The translations under genes and the position numbers were made by a program. From contig NC_012876.2 of the NCBI RefSeq assembly GCF_000003195.3, positions 46,247,276 through 46,311,275 of the forward strand: a stretch of 64,000 nt of DNA. Reading direction: 5' to 3'. Every line of letters starts with the position of its first letter. Position 1 is the stretch's first letter. This DNA comes from Sorghum bicolor (lineage: Eukaryota; Streptophyta; Magnoliopsida; Poales; Poaceae). Positions 10,676-20,849 of this stretch are shown piece by piece. The notes under the pieces were generated by a model that had not been told where the DNA came from, ran no database searches, and saw only the letters and a list, made by a program, of their open reading frames with translations.

Positions 10676-13600
10676 ATGCCTGTAAGACTCGTCGCCGCCG
10701 ACGACTGGCGCCCGTCGTCGATGACAGAACGCCGGTTGTTAGAGCTTGAGAAAGAGGGACTGCTGCGCCGCCGTACCTCGCTATCGTCGCCAGAGTGGAT
10801 CGCGCCGCCGGCGAGTCACAGGGAGCCCCAGCCGCCCGAGGGCTACGTGGAGTCGTTCGCCAAGTTCCACCGCCACGGCCTGGGCGCGCCCCCGAGCCGC
10901 TTCATGCGGGCCCCGCGCTTCCACTATGGGGTGGAGCTCCAGCACTTCTCCCCGAACGCCATCACTGTCGCGGCGATCTTCGCCGCGGTATGTGAGGGCT
11001 ATCTGGGGATGATGCCCCACTGGGATCTGTAGATCCACCTCTACAGGGGCGAGCTTTTCAACGCCCCCACCGGAACCACTGGCGTGAGGAAGCATGTGCG
11101 GGCCGGGTGCCTCAACCTGGTGTTGAAGACGAAGAAGACAGAAAGGCCGTGCGAGTACATCCCTGTGGGGCTGTCGTCGAACCACGCCGGGTGGGACTCC
11201 CAGTGGTTCTACCTGCGGAACGACGACGGTCTCTTCCCCGCCTACACGGGCCGTCTGATCATGGAGCGCCCGGACAACTGGACGTACGACGTCGTCCAGG
11301 AGCACCAGTCGCGGCTCGACCCCCTCCTGGATGCCATGAAGAAGCTGCGTCTGGAAGGTCTGTCCGCCGCTCTCGTCCTCTCGGCCGTCCATCGTCGAAG
11401 GGTCCTTCCCTTGATGTCCCGACCGTTGAGGATGGACGAGATGGGGCCGGGCGTTTCGTCCCGGGATCTCGAGACCTGCCGGATGTCCAACGTGGCTCTG
11501 GCGGACGACGAGGTCGCTGCCCGGGTCAGGGCGGCCATTGCTGGCGACTTTAAGTCGGAGCATGTCAACGGCTTCCCTATGAGGCCCGACGAGGGCTCGG
11601 TCGATCTGGTATGTTTCTTCCTCGTGGGTAGCCTTGACTCTGGGTTCCTCTTTCACCCCCTTTTTCTATGTCTACTTTTTATGGTGGCAGGGGCGGATCG
11701 ACGTTCTATCCTCGAGGCCCCCGGTGAGGGAGGACGAAGTCGACCGCGACGCGCGGCGCCGATCCGCCGAGAAGTCGAAGTCCGTCAAGGACTCTAAGAA
11801 GAAGGGGGAGAAGAAGAAAAACCTCGACCGGCAAGCCTTAGAGGCGCGCCGGTCCAAATCCAGGCAGAGGGGAGAGCCTGAGGAAGAGTCCCCCAGCGAG
11901 CAAGATGACGGTGATGACGAGGACAGTGAGGACTCCGAGGGGATGGCGTCTCGTCTTGACCGGATCCTCGGGGGTCCACCTCAAGGCGACGTCAACGCTC
12001 CTCGGGCGGAAGCTCCGACGGGGGGCCCAGGCGGATCCCACCGTCCTCGCGCCGATACCCCTCCCGCGCCCAAGGTCAGCCAAGTCGCGCCGCGCCCTCC
12101 CCCGACGCTCAGGGAGAGCGGTCATGCCGGGCCCCAAGCGACGGGGCCACTGACCCGCGGTCGCGCAGCGGCGTCCGAGAAAGGAGAGGTCGGCCGCAGG
12201 AGTGCCAGTCCCGGCGTCCGCCAGCCGAGAACTGACGCACCTAGGCCAGCGCCTGCCCTCGAGGGGCCTGGAGCCCTGACGCGGGGAGGCTCGAGGCCCG
12301 CCGGTCGGGGCGGAGGGAGGCGAGCTGTTCTCCCTGTGGGGTAAGGCTTCTCGATGCCGTGGCTTTTGTCTTTCTATTCCCCTGCGTTTCCTCATATGCC
12401 GTTCTTTTCTCAGGCTAAAGCGGGCCCTCGAGCAGGCCCAGCCATCCATGGCGAAGAGGCTCAAAACGGGAGCCATATCCAAGGAACCAGGTTTGTAGTT
12501 TATTTCTGGGCCTTGCGATGTTCTTGTGTCGGTTATTATAACAGCTGACCCTTACCCTTTGTTTTGTAGGCTCCTCCAGTTCCCAACCTTCAGCCGGCGT
12601 CGAGAGGGCTCCGTCTCGTCCCGCGCCTATTCCGTCGCCGCCGATTTGTGATGAGGCGCCCCGGACGCAAGCGTCAGAGGGAGCCCCCGAGTCCCCTCGA
12701 TTGGGGGTCGAGGGGGAACCCATCACCATCAGCGATACGTCTGATGGTAACGAAGCGTCTAGGGGTGTCCGCCCTATGGAGGAGGAAACGTCGACCGCTC
12801 ACGTCGCAGGGTCGACTCCCTGGCCCGTCGGCCTCCGTACCCTCGAGGAGCAGAAGAAGAAGAGGGAGGAGGATGAACAGCGGGAACGCGAGGCGGCGCG
12901 GCAGCCGCAGGAGCATGAGGCGCAACAACAGCAACAGCAGCAGCAGCAGGAGCAGCAGCAGCAGGAGCAGCAGCAGCAGCAGGAGCACCAAGGGGAGGGA
13001 CTGCTCGAACCCCCGCCCCAAGGTCCGGCTCAGCCGGCGCCGCCGGAGCCGCAAGAGCCCGGTGAGCAAGAAGAGGATCTGCCGGTGTACGGCCCCGCGA
13101 CCCCAGCATGGCTCCTCCCGGGGGCACCTGCCGCGATCCGGGCAGAGCCGGGGCGAGCGGATGGAGTGGTGGCGCTCGCCTGCATGATGCGCACCCCCAC
13201 CGACCCTGAGTTCGAGATCAAGCGGACGATCTATGGCATGGACGGGATCACCCCAGGGTTCCTCCGGGAGCGTCGGGCATGGGAGGAACGCTTTCCCTCC
13301 GAGGAGGATGAAATCGGGACGTCGGGGACCAAGGACGGTACCTGGAAGACGGTGGACGACGACGGGCGGTTCCCATGCCTCGTCGACCTGTTCCTGCGCC
13401 ATGGGGGCTCCCTCGAGACCGCCGAGGACCTCATCCGTGGCGTCAAGGCACGGGCCGACCGGGAGATGGAGCACTGGTGCCCTGATCGGATCCGCATCCG
13501 GGCCTCCCATGACCCGTCCGAGCCGAACATCTTCCTGGACGACCGGAAAGAGGCGGAAAAGTGGGAACACGTCGAGGAGCTCCGCCTTTGGATGAAGCAT

Positions 13601-14947
13601 GTGGTGGGGCTCCTCGCAGACGTAATCAACAACGGGCTCGGGCCAGCTTATTTCGTAAGTTTCTTTCGATCTTCAATCCTTATGAAAACCTTCCAGTTTT
13701 GTGCTCTAACCGTTCGATCCTTGGTTCGCAGGATATGAAAGAGACCTCCCGCATCAAGTCTAGTTTCATACACGCCACGAGAGGCGGCTAGGAGCAGCTC
13801 CCCCTCCTCAAGGATCAACTCCTCGAGTCGCAGGAAAAGCTCCTTCAAGCTTATAAGGATCTCATAGCGCTCGGGGAGGAGAAGAAGGCGAGGGAGGCTG
13901 CCTTGGCCGAGGCTCGAGAGGCCTCAAAGAAAGCGGAGGAGGAGACGATGCTGCTGCGGGAGCGGGCTCTTACGGTCGAAGAGGCCGCGTCCAAAGCCCG
14001 GGAGGAGGCCCTGTCCTACAAGAGCGTTATCGCAGATCTGGACAAGGAGAAGGGCCTTCTTAAAACCGACCTGGACTCCCTCCGCGACTCCTTCCAGAAG
14101 ATGAAGGTGGCGTATGTTGACAGTGAGGTCGCCAGGGGTGCCGCCGAGGATGTAAAGAAGAAGGCCCTTGAAGACCTCGAGGCGGAGCGGGCTCGATCCC
14201 GCAGTCTCTCTGACGACGTCGAGCGTCTGAAGGGAGAATTGCTGGAGAAGAGTGGAGCCATTGCTCAGGCTGGCAAGGCGATCGAGGATCTCCGTGTTGC
14301 CAATACTGAGCTGGCGCGCTCCAACAGGGAGATCGAGAGGGCCAATATCAGATTGGTCGGCGAGAACACAGCCCTGGAGGAGAGCATTCGCGGTATGTTC
14401 TTGTTGCTAAATTTCTTCTTCGAGGTGCGCTTGGTTCTTCCTAAAGTTTCTTGGTTTGATGTTTACAGGGCTCAAGGACGAGCTCCTAGCCGCCCAAGCC
14501 GAGGCACGTAATGTCAAGACCTAGCTTGAGGCTGAGGTTGCTTTGAACCGTCGAGTGCGGACGGCGATAAGCGACCTCTCGACCTCCTGGGAGGTCGAGC
14601 CTATGGACGAGTCGAGGGAGGGTGCTCGAGGTGACGCGCTGGTCGACCAGCTGTGCTACATAGGCGCGACGCTGCGAGATCGGGTGCGGGATGCCCTCCA
14701 CATCGGGGTGAAGCGGGCGATGGCAGTTGTCTGCTCGGGCTTCTCCTACGACATGGAGGTGGTGTCCCACGGCTTCGTCACTGACATTTCCAAGACCGAC
14801 ACGGAGAACGAGGAGAGGCTCCATGCCTTGATCGACGACGCGGAGACTCCTGGGGAAAGGTTGGCTAAGCTTTTTGAGCCTGAGGTGCTCCCTCCCGAGA
14901 CTAGCTCAGGCGGAGGCGAGGGCGGTGAGGATCGTGCCGCGGACTGA
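10676..14947 (+). pseudogene. Six-exon antisense gene of gypsy element C (Transposase_28 / 'putative gypsy type transposon' family-like)
   Basis: Modelled exons 10676-11608, 11691-12340, 12414-12490, 12570-13654, 13732-14392, 14469-14947. All introns are 73-82 bp with GT and AG ends, phases agree, and the total is 3885 nt (1295 codons). Three in-frame TAG codons break it (11030-11032, 13789-13791, 14522-14524). The first is TGG in the D copy; the others look like TGG and CAG changed by one base. Exon 1 encodes the conserved globular part (FAKFHRH, FSPNAI, GYLGMMPHWDL, NHAGWDS motifs), as in the plant family annotated PF04195. Exon 2 is lysine- and acid-rich, exon 4 has a long glutamine run near 12930-12990, exons 5-6 are a heptad-rich coiled coil. 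The gene runs opposite to gag-pol. Function is unknown to me; the family name does not establish transposase activity. Confidence 0.75.
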
Positions 14948-15083
14948 GGCCTGTGAGCCTGCTCAGGGCGCCTGGGGCCCCTTGTATGATACTTTGTTAA
15001 TTCTGTTGCTAAGTGATACAATGTCTTTTTGTAATTGTTAAATGCTTATTTGTCTTTCCGCTCGGGGTCCTTTTATTTCTCTT

Positions 15084-15565
15084 TGTTCCTACGTTTGTAT
15101 CCCTCGCTCGATCTTTCGTAGAAAAGCACCTCGACCACCTCAATGGTGGGGAAGTGAGTAGAATTTCCGTTGCCCGGGGGCGTAGGAGTTCTCTAGCTCG
15201 TTATCCCCCGGCCTTTGAGGGGTTCGAGGCGCCTTAGCTACTCGTACCGTGCGAGGTTTACTAAGTAAGAAAAGGGAACTTCTTGTCTTTTTCGACGCTT
15301 GGGGGGGGGGTCGTCCGCCTGGTATGTTCCTACGTTCGTATCCCTCGCTCGATCTTTCGTAGAAAACCACCTCGACCACCTCAATGGTGGGGAAGTGAGT
15401 AGAATTTTCGTAGCCCGGGGGCGTAGGAGTTCTCTAGCTCGTTATCCCCCGGCCTTTGAGGGGTTCGAGGTGCCTTAGCTACTCGAACCGTGCGAGGTTT
15501 ACTAAGTAAGAAAAGGGAACTTCTTGTCTTTTTCGACGCTTGGGGGGGGGGTCGTCCCCCTGGTA
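15084..15565. repeat. 241-bp tandem duplication between the antisense gene and integrase of C
   Basis: Units 15084-15324 and 15325-15565 both begin TGTTCCTACGTT and end near a run of nine or ten G and GTCGTCC. They are nearly identical. No ORF of interest. The flanking 14948-15083 and 15566-15734 are non-coding; they hold the convergent 3' ends of the antisense gene and of integrase. Confidence 0.9.
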
Positions 15566-15734
15566 GCCCCCGAGGGGGTGTTGGCTATGATGGGTCATAG
15601 GCGATGCCCCCTTCTAACGTCGGGATCATGACTTGTAAACCTTTTGGTGCAAAAAGAAGTTGCTCGAGGGAAAGACTTTATTCGTTTACAAAGTCTTGGT
15701 ACAAAGTGTACGTAGGAACATAAGTTTAGAACTT

Positions 15735-16883
15735 CTAGGGGTAGAATCGAAGTAGCTGTTTGATGTTCCATGCGTTGGTGAAGACTGCCCCTTTCTCGTC
15801 CGCCAACTTGTACGTTCCCGGCTTCAGGACCTCGGCCACCACATACGGGCCCTCCCAAGGTGGAGTCAGCTTGTGGCGTCCTTGATTGCTTTGCCGGCGT
15901 CGTAGGACTAGGTCGCCCACGTTGAGGTCCCTCTTGTGCACGTGCTTGTCGTGGTAGCGTCGAAGTTTCTGCTGATATCTGGCAGAGTTGAGGAGGGCCA
16001 TGTCTCGAGCCTCCTCGAGTTGGTCGACCGCGTTTTCTTGAGCCTCTTTGTTTGATTGCTCGTTGTAGGCCTTGAGTCGGGGTGACCCATACTCGAGGTC
16101 TGTGGGGAGGACAGCCTCAGAGCCGTAGACCATGAAGAACGGGGTGTACTTTGTGGCTCTGCTTGGCGTTGTCCTCAAACTCCATAGGACCGAGGAAAGC
16201 TCCTCGACCCACTTCTTGCCGAATTTCTTCAGGCGATCGTAGATTCTTGGTTTGAGCCCTTGCAAAATCATGCCGTTGGCACGCTCGACCTGGCCGTTAG
16301 TTCGAGGGTGGGCTACCGCAGACCAGTTCACATGGATGTGATGCTGATTGCAGAAGTCCAAGAACTTTTTGCCGGTGAACTGAGTGCCGTTGTCAGTGAT
16401 GATGACGTTGGGAATCCCAAACCGATGAATGATGTCGGTGAAGAAAAGGACGGCCTGCTCGGAGTGGATGTTGGTGATGGGTCGAGCCTCGATCCATTTG
16501 GAGAATTTGTCGATGGCCACCAGCAAGTGGGTGTACCCTCCTTTCGCTTTTTGCAGGGGCCCCACTAAGTCGAGCCCCCATACTGCAAACGGCCACGTGA
16601 TGGGGATCATCTGAAGAGCGTGGGCGGGCAGATGTGTCTGTTTGGCGTAGAACTGGCATCCATGACATGAGCGTACGAGCTCGATGGCATCTGCTACGGC
16701 CGTTGGCCAGTAAAAACCTTGTCGGAAAGCGTTCCCTACGAGGGTACGTGGGGCAGCATGGTGGCCACAAGCCCCCGAGTGTAGGTCTTCGAGTAGTTTC
16801 CGGCCTTCTTCCACAGTGATGCAACGTTGCAAGACCCCCGTCGGGCTTCGTCGGTATAGCTCATTGCTTTCGCCGTAAATCAT
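15735..16883 (-). CDS. Integrase of element C (open 382-codon frame)
   Basis: Retroviral-type integrase that would join element cDNA to nuclear DNA. Counting from the first Met: a zinc-binding HHCC-type N-terminal region (H35, H41, C73, C76), a catalytic core with D105 (WGLDLVGP), D164 (ITDNGTQF) and E200 (NGQVERANG), giving a canonical D-58-D-35-E spacing, and a C-terminal GPY/F-like motif (WEGPYVV) near residue 340. No chromodomain follows; the frame ends RFYP-stop. In the live element this would be the end of a gag-pol polyprotein, so the Met is only the first after a TGA upstream. The domain is intact although the protein can no longer be made from a full pol. Confidence 0.85.
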   Translation of the reverse strand: MIYGESNELYRRSPTGVLQRCITVEEGRKLLEDLHSGACGHHAAPRTLVGNAFRQGFYWPTAVADAIELVRSCHGCQFYAKQTHLPAHALQMIPITWPFAVWGLDLVGPLQKAKGGYTHLLVAIDKFSKWIEARPITNIHSEQAVLFFTDIIHRFGIPNVIITDNGTQFTGKKFLDFCNQHHIHVNWSAVAHPRTNGQVERANGMILQGLKPRIYDRLKKFGKKWVEELSSVLWSLRTTPSRATKYTPFFMVYGSEAVLPTDLEYGSPRLKAYNEQSNKEAQENAVDQLEEARDMALLNSARYQQKLRRYHDKHVHKRDLNVGDLVLRRRQSNQGRHKLTPPWEGPYVVAEVLKPGTYKLADEKGAVFTNAWNIKQLLRFYP

Positions 16884-17250
16884 GTATGACTTGGCTCGTC
16901 AAGCGATAAGGCGGGCCTCAGATCGGTCTTCTGGCAGCTCGCAGCGGATTAGGCAGTCAAGGAATGGTGTGCGCCAGTCGAACGGTCGACCGGATCGCTG
17001 TTCCACCTCCATCACCTCTGCGAGGTCAGCAGCGTGTCGACGTTGTCGGTTGGCTGGGCGGGAGTGGCGTCGACGCCAGCCCCCGAGCCCAAGTCGACGG
17101 ATGGTTCGTGGAGATCTCTTGAGAGCGCGTCAGGTGGTACCGTGCCTCGGGTCGACGCGATTTTGGCGAGTTCGTCAGCTGCTTCGTTGTAGCGTCGGGC
17201 GATGTGCACGAGCTCGAGGCCATGGAACTTGTCCTCGAGTCGTACCTCCC
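16884..17250 (-). pseudogene. RNase H C-terminal remnant and linker of element C
   Basis: The frame from 17250 to about 17050 reads FHGLELVHIARRYNEAADEL, the conserved last helix region of gypsy RNase H. A frameshift near 17030 and a TGA near 16908 separate it from integrase. The start abuts gag at about 17250, where roughly the whole of protease, reverse transcriptase and most of RNase H have been lost. Confidence 0.7.
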
Positions 17251-18632
17251 ACCGCGATGCGCGCTGTATCCGCGCTCTTCCGCGTCTCCGTGCCGGCGGC
17301 ATCGATTTTCTTCGATGTCATACCGTGCGTCGTGTCGACGCTGATTGTCGACGGGGAGAACAAGAGTGGTTTTTCTGCATCGAGGAGGAGGTTGTTGATG
17401 GACTGATACCTCCTTTTCATTTTGAGGCTGTTCGTCGCGTTTTTCTGTGGCAGCTCCTCGCCGTCGAGAAGCCGAGCTTTCGGGTTGTTGAACAGCCGCC
17501 ACCTGGAGCAATGTTTGTACCTCATCTCGAATGCGTCGAGCCTGGGAGTTTGATGGCTCTGGCATGTTACGCAGCAGCATCGTTGCTGCCACTACGTTCT
17601 GACCGGCTCGAGGGAAACGGCTGACAGGTTGCTCTGGCTCTGCGTCACCGACGATCTGTCGATGTACCTCTCGAGCGCGTCTGCGGACACTTCCGCCCGG
17701 CGGGTAGGGCAGGTCTTGCTCAAGGATTTGTTCGAGCAGGACGAGGCGCGGTCTTCGTCGAGCTTCATCTTGAGCTCCCGCAGCTGCGCGAGCTGCGCTG
17801 TTCTGTCTTCCTGTGGAGGGGGGTCGACCTGTCCTTCGTTCCCAGGCGTCCTGGGGTCTTCTCGTGCCGCGGGGGCTCGACCGCCCGCAGCAGCATCCTG
17901 TGTCTCGTCGGTAGTTTCTACCGCCCCGTCGATGTGACAGCATTCCCTCGTAGGGTCGTAGCTATCAGTCTCGGATTCGGAGTCTGGTTTGGCGGCGGAG
18001 AAACACCCACGTCCCTCCTCCAGCAATCGCTGTCTGAGGGAGGTGATCGTGTATCGTCCAGGGCCTAGACGACGGAGGCCCCGTACCCGGGAAAGGTCCG
18101 GCTGCTCGGACGCCGGCCGCCGCGCGTCAGAGCCGCGCGGGAGGACCATTGGTCTTTCTACGTTCGTCTGGGCGTTTGGGCATATCGCCCTGGCGAGCGA
18201 CGCCGCGGCGTTGTCCAATCCGAATGGCAGTGCCGTTCTTGGAGCGAACAACCCGTGTGGAAGTAGCCTAGCAGCGGTGGGGGAGAACGCGCGAGACGCG
18301 TCCCCTCCCGTCGTTGTGCGGTGCTGAGCCGTCGCGCTTGATGCCCCGTCACACGGTGCTGCCGACCTGTGGCCCGCCTCCTGCCTTGCACGAGTTGTCG
18401 GTCGTGATGAGGCAGAGGGGCCGCGGTGATGCTGTCCGCGCCTCTTCTTAGGCGGGGAGGCGTGGTGGTGAGGACGTCTCGGGGCCCCCAACCGTGCTGG
18501 CGCAACGCGGGCTCCTCCTGGTCCTCTGACTGAGAGCAAAATCATGTCGTAGCCGGAGCCCGTAGACATGAACTCGAGACTCCCAAACCAAATAACCATG
18601 GAGCGCGGAATCGGCGAGGCGAGAGTTGCCAT
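17251..18632 (-). pseudogene. gag: gag of element C (3'-truncated, frameshifted)
   Basis: Starts at ATG 18632 (MATLASPIPRS), just after the PBS. The first frame runs to about 17755, where one frameshift relative to A moves the homologous reading to another frame. That second frame ends at the deletion junction near 17250, in a GGRYDS context. The capsid-core part of gag seen in A (2350-2530) is absent. The protein is basic and low-complexity. Identity with A is obvious along the full shared length. Confidence 0.75.
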
Positions 18633-18670
18633 CTGGAAAGGAGTGGGAAATCGATGAAAAACACGCAGGA

Positions 18671-18690
18671 CCCCTACCTGGCGCGCCAAC
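18671..18690 (-). other. Primer binding site of element C
   Basis: Minus strand reads GTTGGCGCGCCAGGTAGGGG directly after the 5' LTR end, identical to the PBS of A. Confidence 0.85.
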
Positions 18691-19716
18691 TGTCGGTGTT
18701 TTCCCCACGGGGGGTCACACCAACGAGTAAATTTGTATGCGTGCTCCCTTTCCCAGATGGTGATGCAAGAAGACACAGAGATTTATCCTGGTTCCGGCAA
18801 GAGAAGGCCCTACGTCCAGCGGGGGGGAGAGAGTTTGTATTATCTTGCACCGAAGTGCTTGTACAGGGGCGAATACAAGCGTGGTATGGAGTGTGTGAGT
18901 TCTACTGCGTATCGGTCTCTTCTGATCTATTCCTGAGTCTCTCCTTTTATAGCTCCAAGGAGAGACCTAGGGTACATGCGTAGATGTTAGAGTAGGGGTC
19001 GATAGCCGCATGGAGCGCTGACCTACTCGAGGCTTCCGTACGACATGGCCTCGAGCCGTCCCATCTTGAGAGCCCGGTGATGATTAAGTGTGCTCCTGCG
19101 TTCTGCCCTGCACGCCGCCTCGCGCTGGTTCTGAGGTCGCACGCTTGTACGGTATGGCGGCAGATCCGGCGGGGTAGTTGTGGTGTTGTCAGTCGACGCC
19201 CAACTCGTCCCTAGGAAGGGTCCCTGTTCGGTCGAGGGTCGGACGCCGTGTAATGTGCTGATATCTGGAGCGCTGACCTTGGAGGTCTTGAGGGGGTCCC
19301 GATTAGACGTTTCATCCTTGTTTCCCGCGTCCTGACACGCCCTGGGTCGTTCGGTGGGAAGGCTGCAAAAAGAACGATGGGACAGATGCCTGTTCCCTAT
19401 CACGCCTCCCGTGACCCGTGTGTTAGGTGGGGAAGCGTCAGGTGCATTAAATGCCCTGGCTCTCATGCGCGCATCAGGCGGCGGACAGTGTCCTTGCGCT
19501 CGACGCCTCTCGGTTCGCTCGAGCCCGCTTCCGTATTCGACGGCTGTTGTCGCTCGACCCCTGATCGATTCGCTCGACGCTATTTCCGTCTTCGAGGCTG
19601 CGGCCGTCGATGGCCGCGCGTGTGCGGACGGAGCGTCGAATCGAGGAGCTAGTTTTATGTACGGATGGTCTCGTTATACGCATTGGTGAGGGTACCCCTT
19701 GTTGATACCCTCGACA
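18691..19716 (-). repeat. Element C 5' LTR (1026 bp)
   Basis: Direct-repeat partner of 8353-9740. TATA box CTATAAAAGG on the minus strand at 18943-18952. Single copy of the 363-bp segment duplicated in the 3' LTR. Confidence 0.92.
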
Positions 19717-19721
19717 CTCCT

Positions 19722-20849
19722 TTAGTTTTCAAAACAAGGCGTTGTTTTTTTTTAAAAAAAATTTGAATTAAACAAACTAGTTCTGAAAATGACTAGAAAT
19801 CATTTCTCATTTTGGAAGATAAAGTCTTAACAACAAGAGCATTTTCTTTTAAAACTTGTAAGTTCATTTTGTTTTTGCTAAATTTTTGGAAGGCCGCAAA
19901 CAAAAATCTTTTCGCAATGGTGTTTGTTTAATAAATCACTGGCAATTCCTTTTTCTTTTAAGACAAGGTGGATTTTTTTAAAGGAATTTGGCTCTCGAGA
20001 TAAAATCAAAGGCCTTTAAAACAAAACTGAGCCAAAGATCTTTGGTTTGAAAACCACTTTGTTGATGAAAAAGCAAAACTTTTATTTTTCGGAAGAGGTT
20101 TCGTCATACCTTTTTCAAGGTGACTTGTTTTTAAATCATTTCATAAATAGCTTTTGAATAAAATTGAGTTGAGAAAGGAGTTAAAACTGCTTTTATTTGT
20201 GAAAAGGGAAGATATTGAGAGAGTTTCGAAACACTTTTCCATTTGAAATATAGATGCTTTTGTTAAAGAGGGGATATTTTACCAAAAGGAGAGAAAAAAA
20301 AATTTCAAACAAAGGGGGCAATTTTGAAGACAAGTTTAGTTGGAAGCCAAAAACAGTTTCGAAATAGGTGGGCAAGACATGATGCATCAGCTTTACACCC
20401 TTTTTCAGCTCTGTTAGCAATGATCACCTATCTAGTCTCGGGACGGCCTCAGGTTTGGCCAGCTAGATTGGACGGGATCCAGAGTCTTACCCGCCTAAAA
20501 CAGGTTCTATGACCTACACTCAGACAATAAGAAGCAGAAGAAACACAACAACATAAGGATCCAGGCACTCAAACATCATTACAACTCCTAATGCATAGTG
20601 TCGACTTGAGGCGACTCATAGACCTTCAAAGTCTCACACGACTTCCAATCTAGCGTGGGCGATAATGGGGGAAAGATTCCAACGGTCAACTTTATGAAAC
20701 AGGGAGGTCAATTAGAAGCAGAATTCAAGGCGGAGAGGGAAACAAGTGTTAGCATCTATAACTCTACAAAAGATAGAATGTTTGGCTTCTAAACTAGTGT
20801 TTGTTCCTAATGGTCTCGTCCTAGGGTCAAGTATGGCTCTGATACCAAC
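19722..20849 (-). other. Element B internal region, 5' part, with tRNA-iMet type PBS
   Basis: GCTCTGATACCA (20836-20847) reads TGGTATCAGAGC on the minus strand, the classic complement of the initiator tRNA-Met 3' end, two bases from the LTR. The remaining ~1.1 kb is AT-rich in its left half (T/A runs near 19740-20300) and has only short ORFs. I recognise no gag start where one is expected downstream of the PBS. Confidence 0.8.

Larger units (their letters stand above)
8353..19716 (-). mobile_element. Element C: Ty3/gypsy retrotransposon with antisense gene, nested in B
   Basis: Bounded by LTRs beginning TGTCGG and ending CGACA on the plus strand, with a perfect 5-bp TSD ctcct (8348-8352 and 19717-19721). 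Minus-strand order: 5' LTR (18691-19716), PBS, gag (18632 to ~17250), RNase H remnant, integrase (16883-15735), then an oppositely oriented gene (10676-14947, plus strand), then 3' LTR (8353-9740). Protease, reverse transcriptase and most of RNase H are deleted. Same family as A and D, judged from LTR, PBS and gag start. Confidence 0.92.

Noticed and set aside
15013..15237. Small plus-strand ORF with a hydrophobic start
   Set aside because: Overlaps the 241-bp duplication, changes frame in the second copy, and has no homologue in D or A here.
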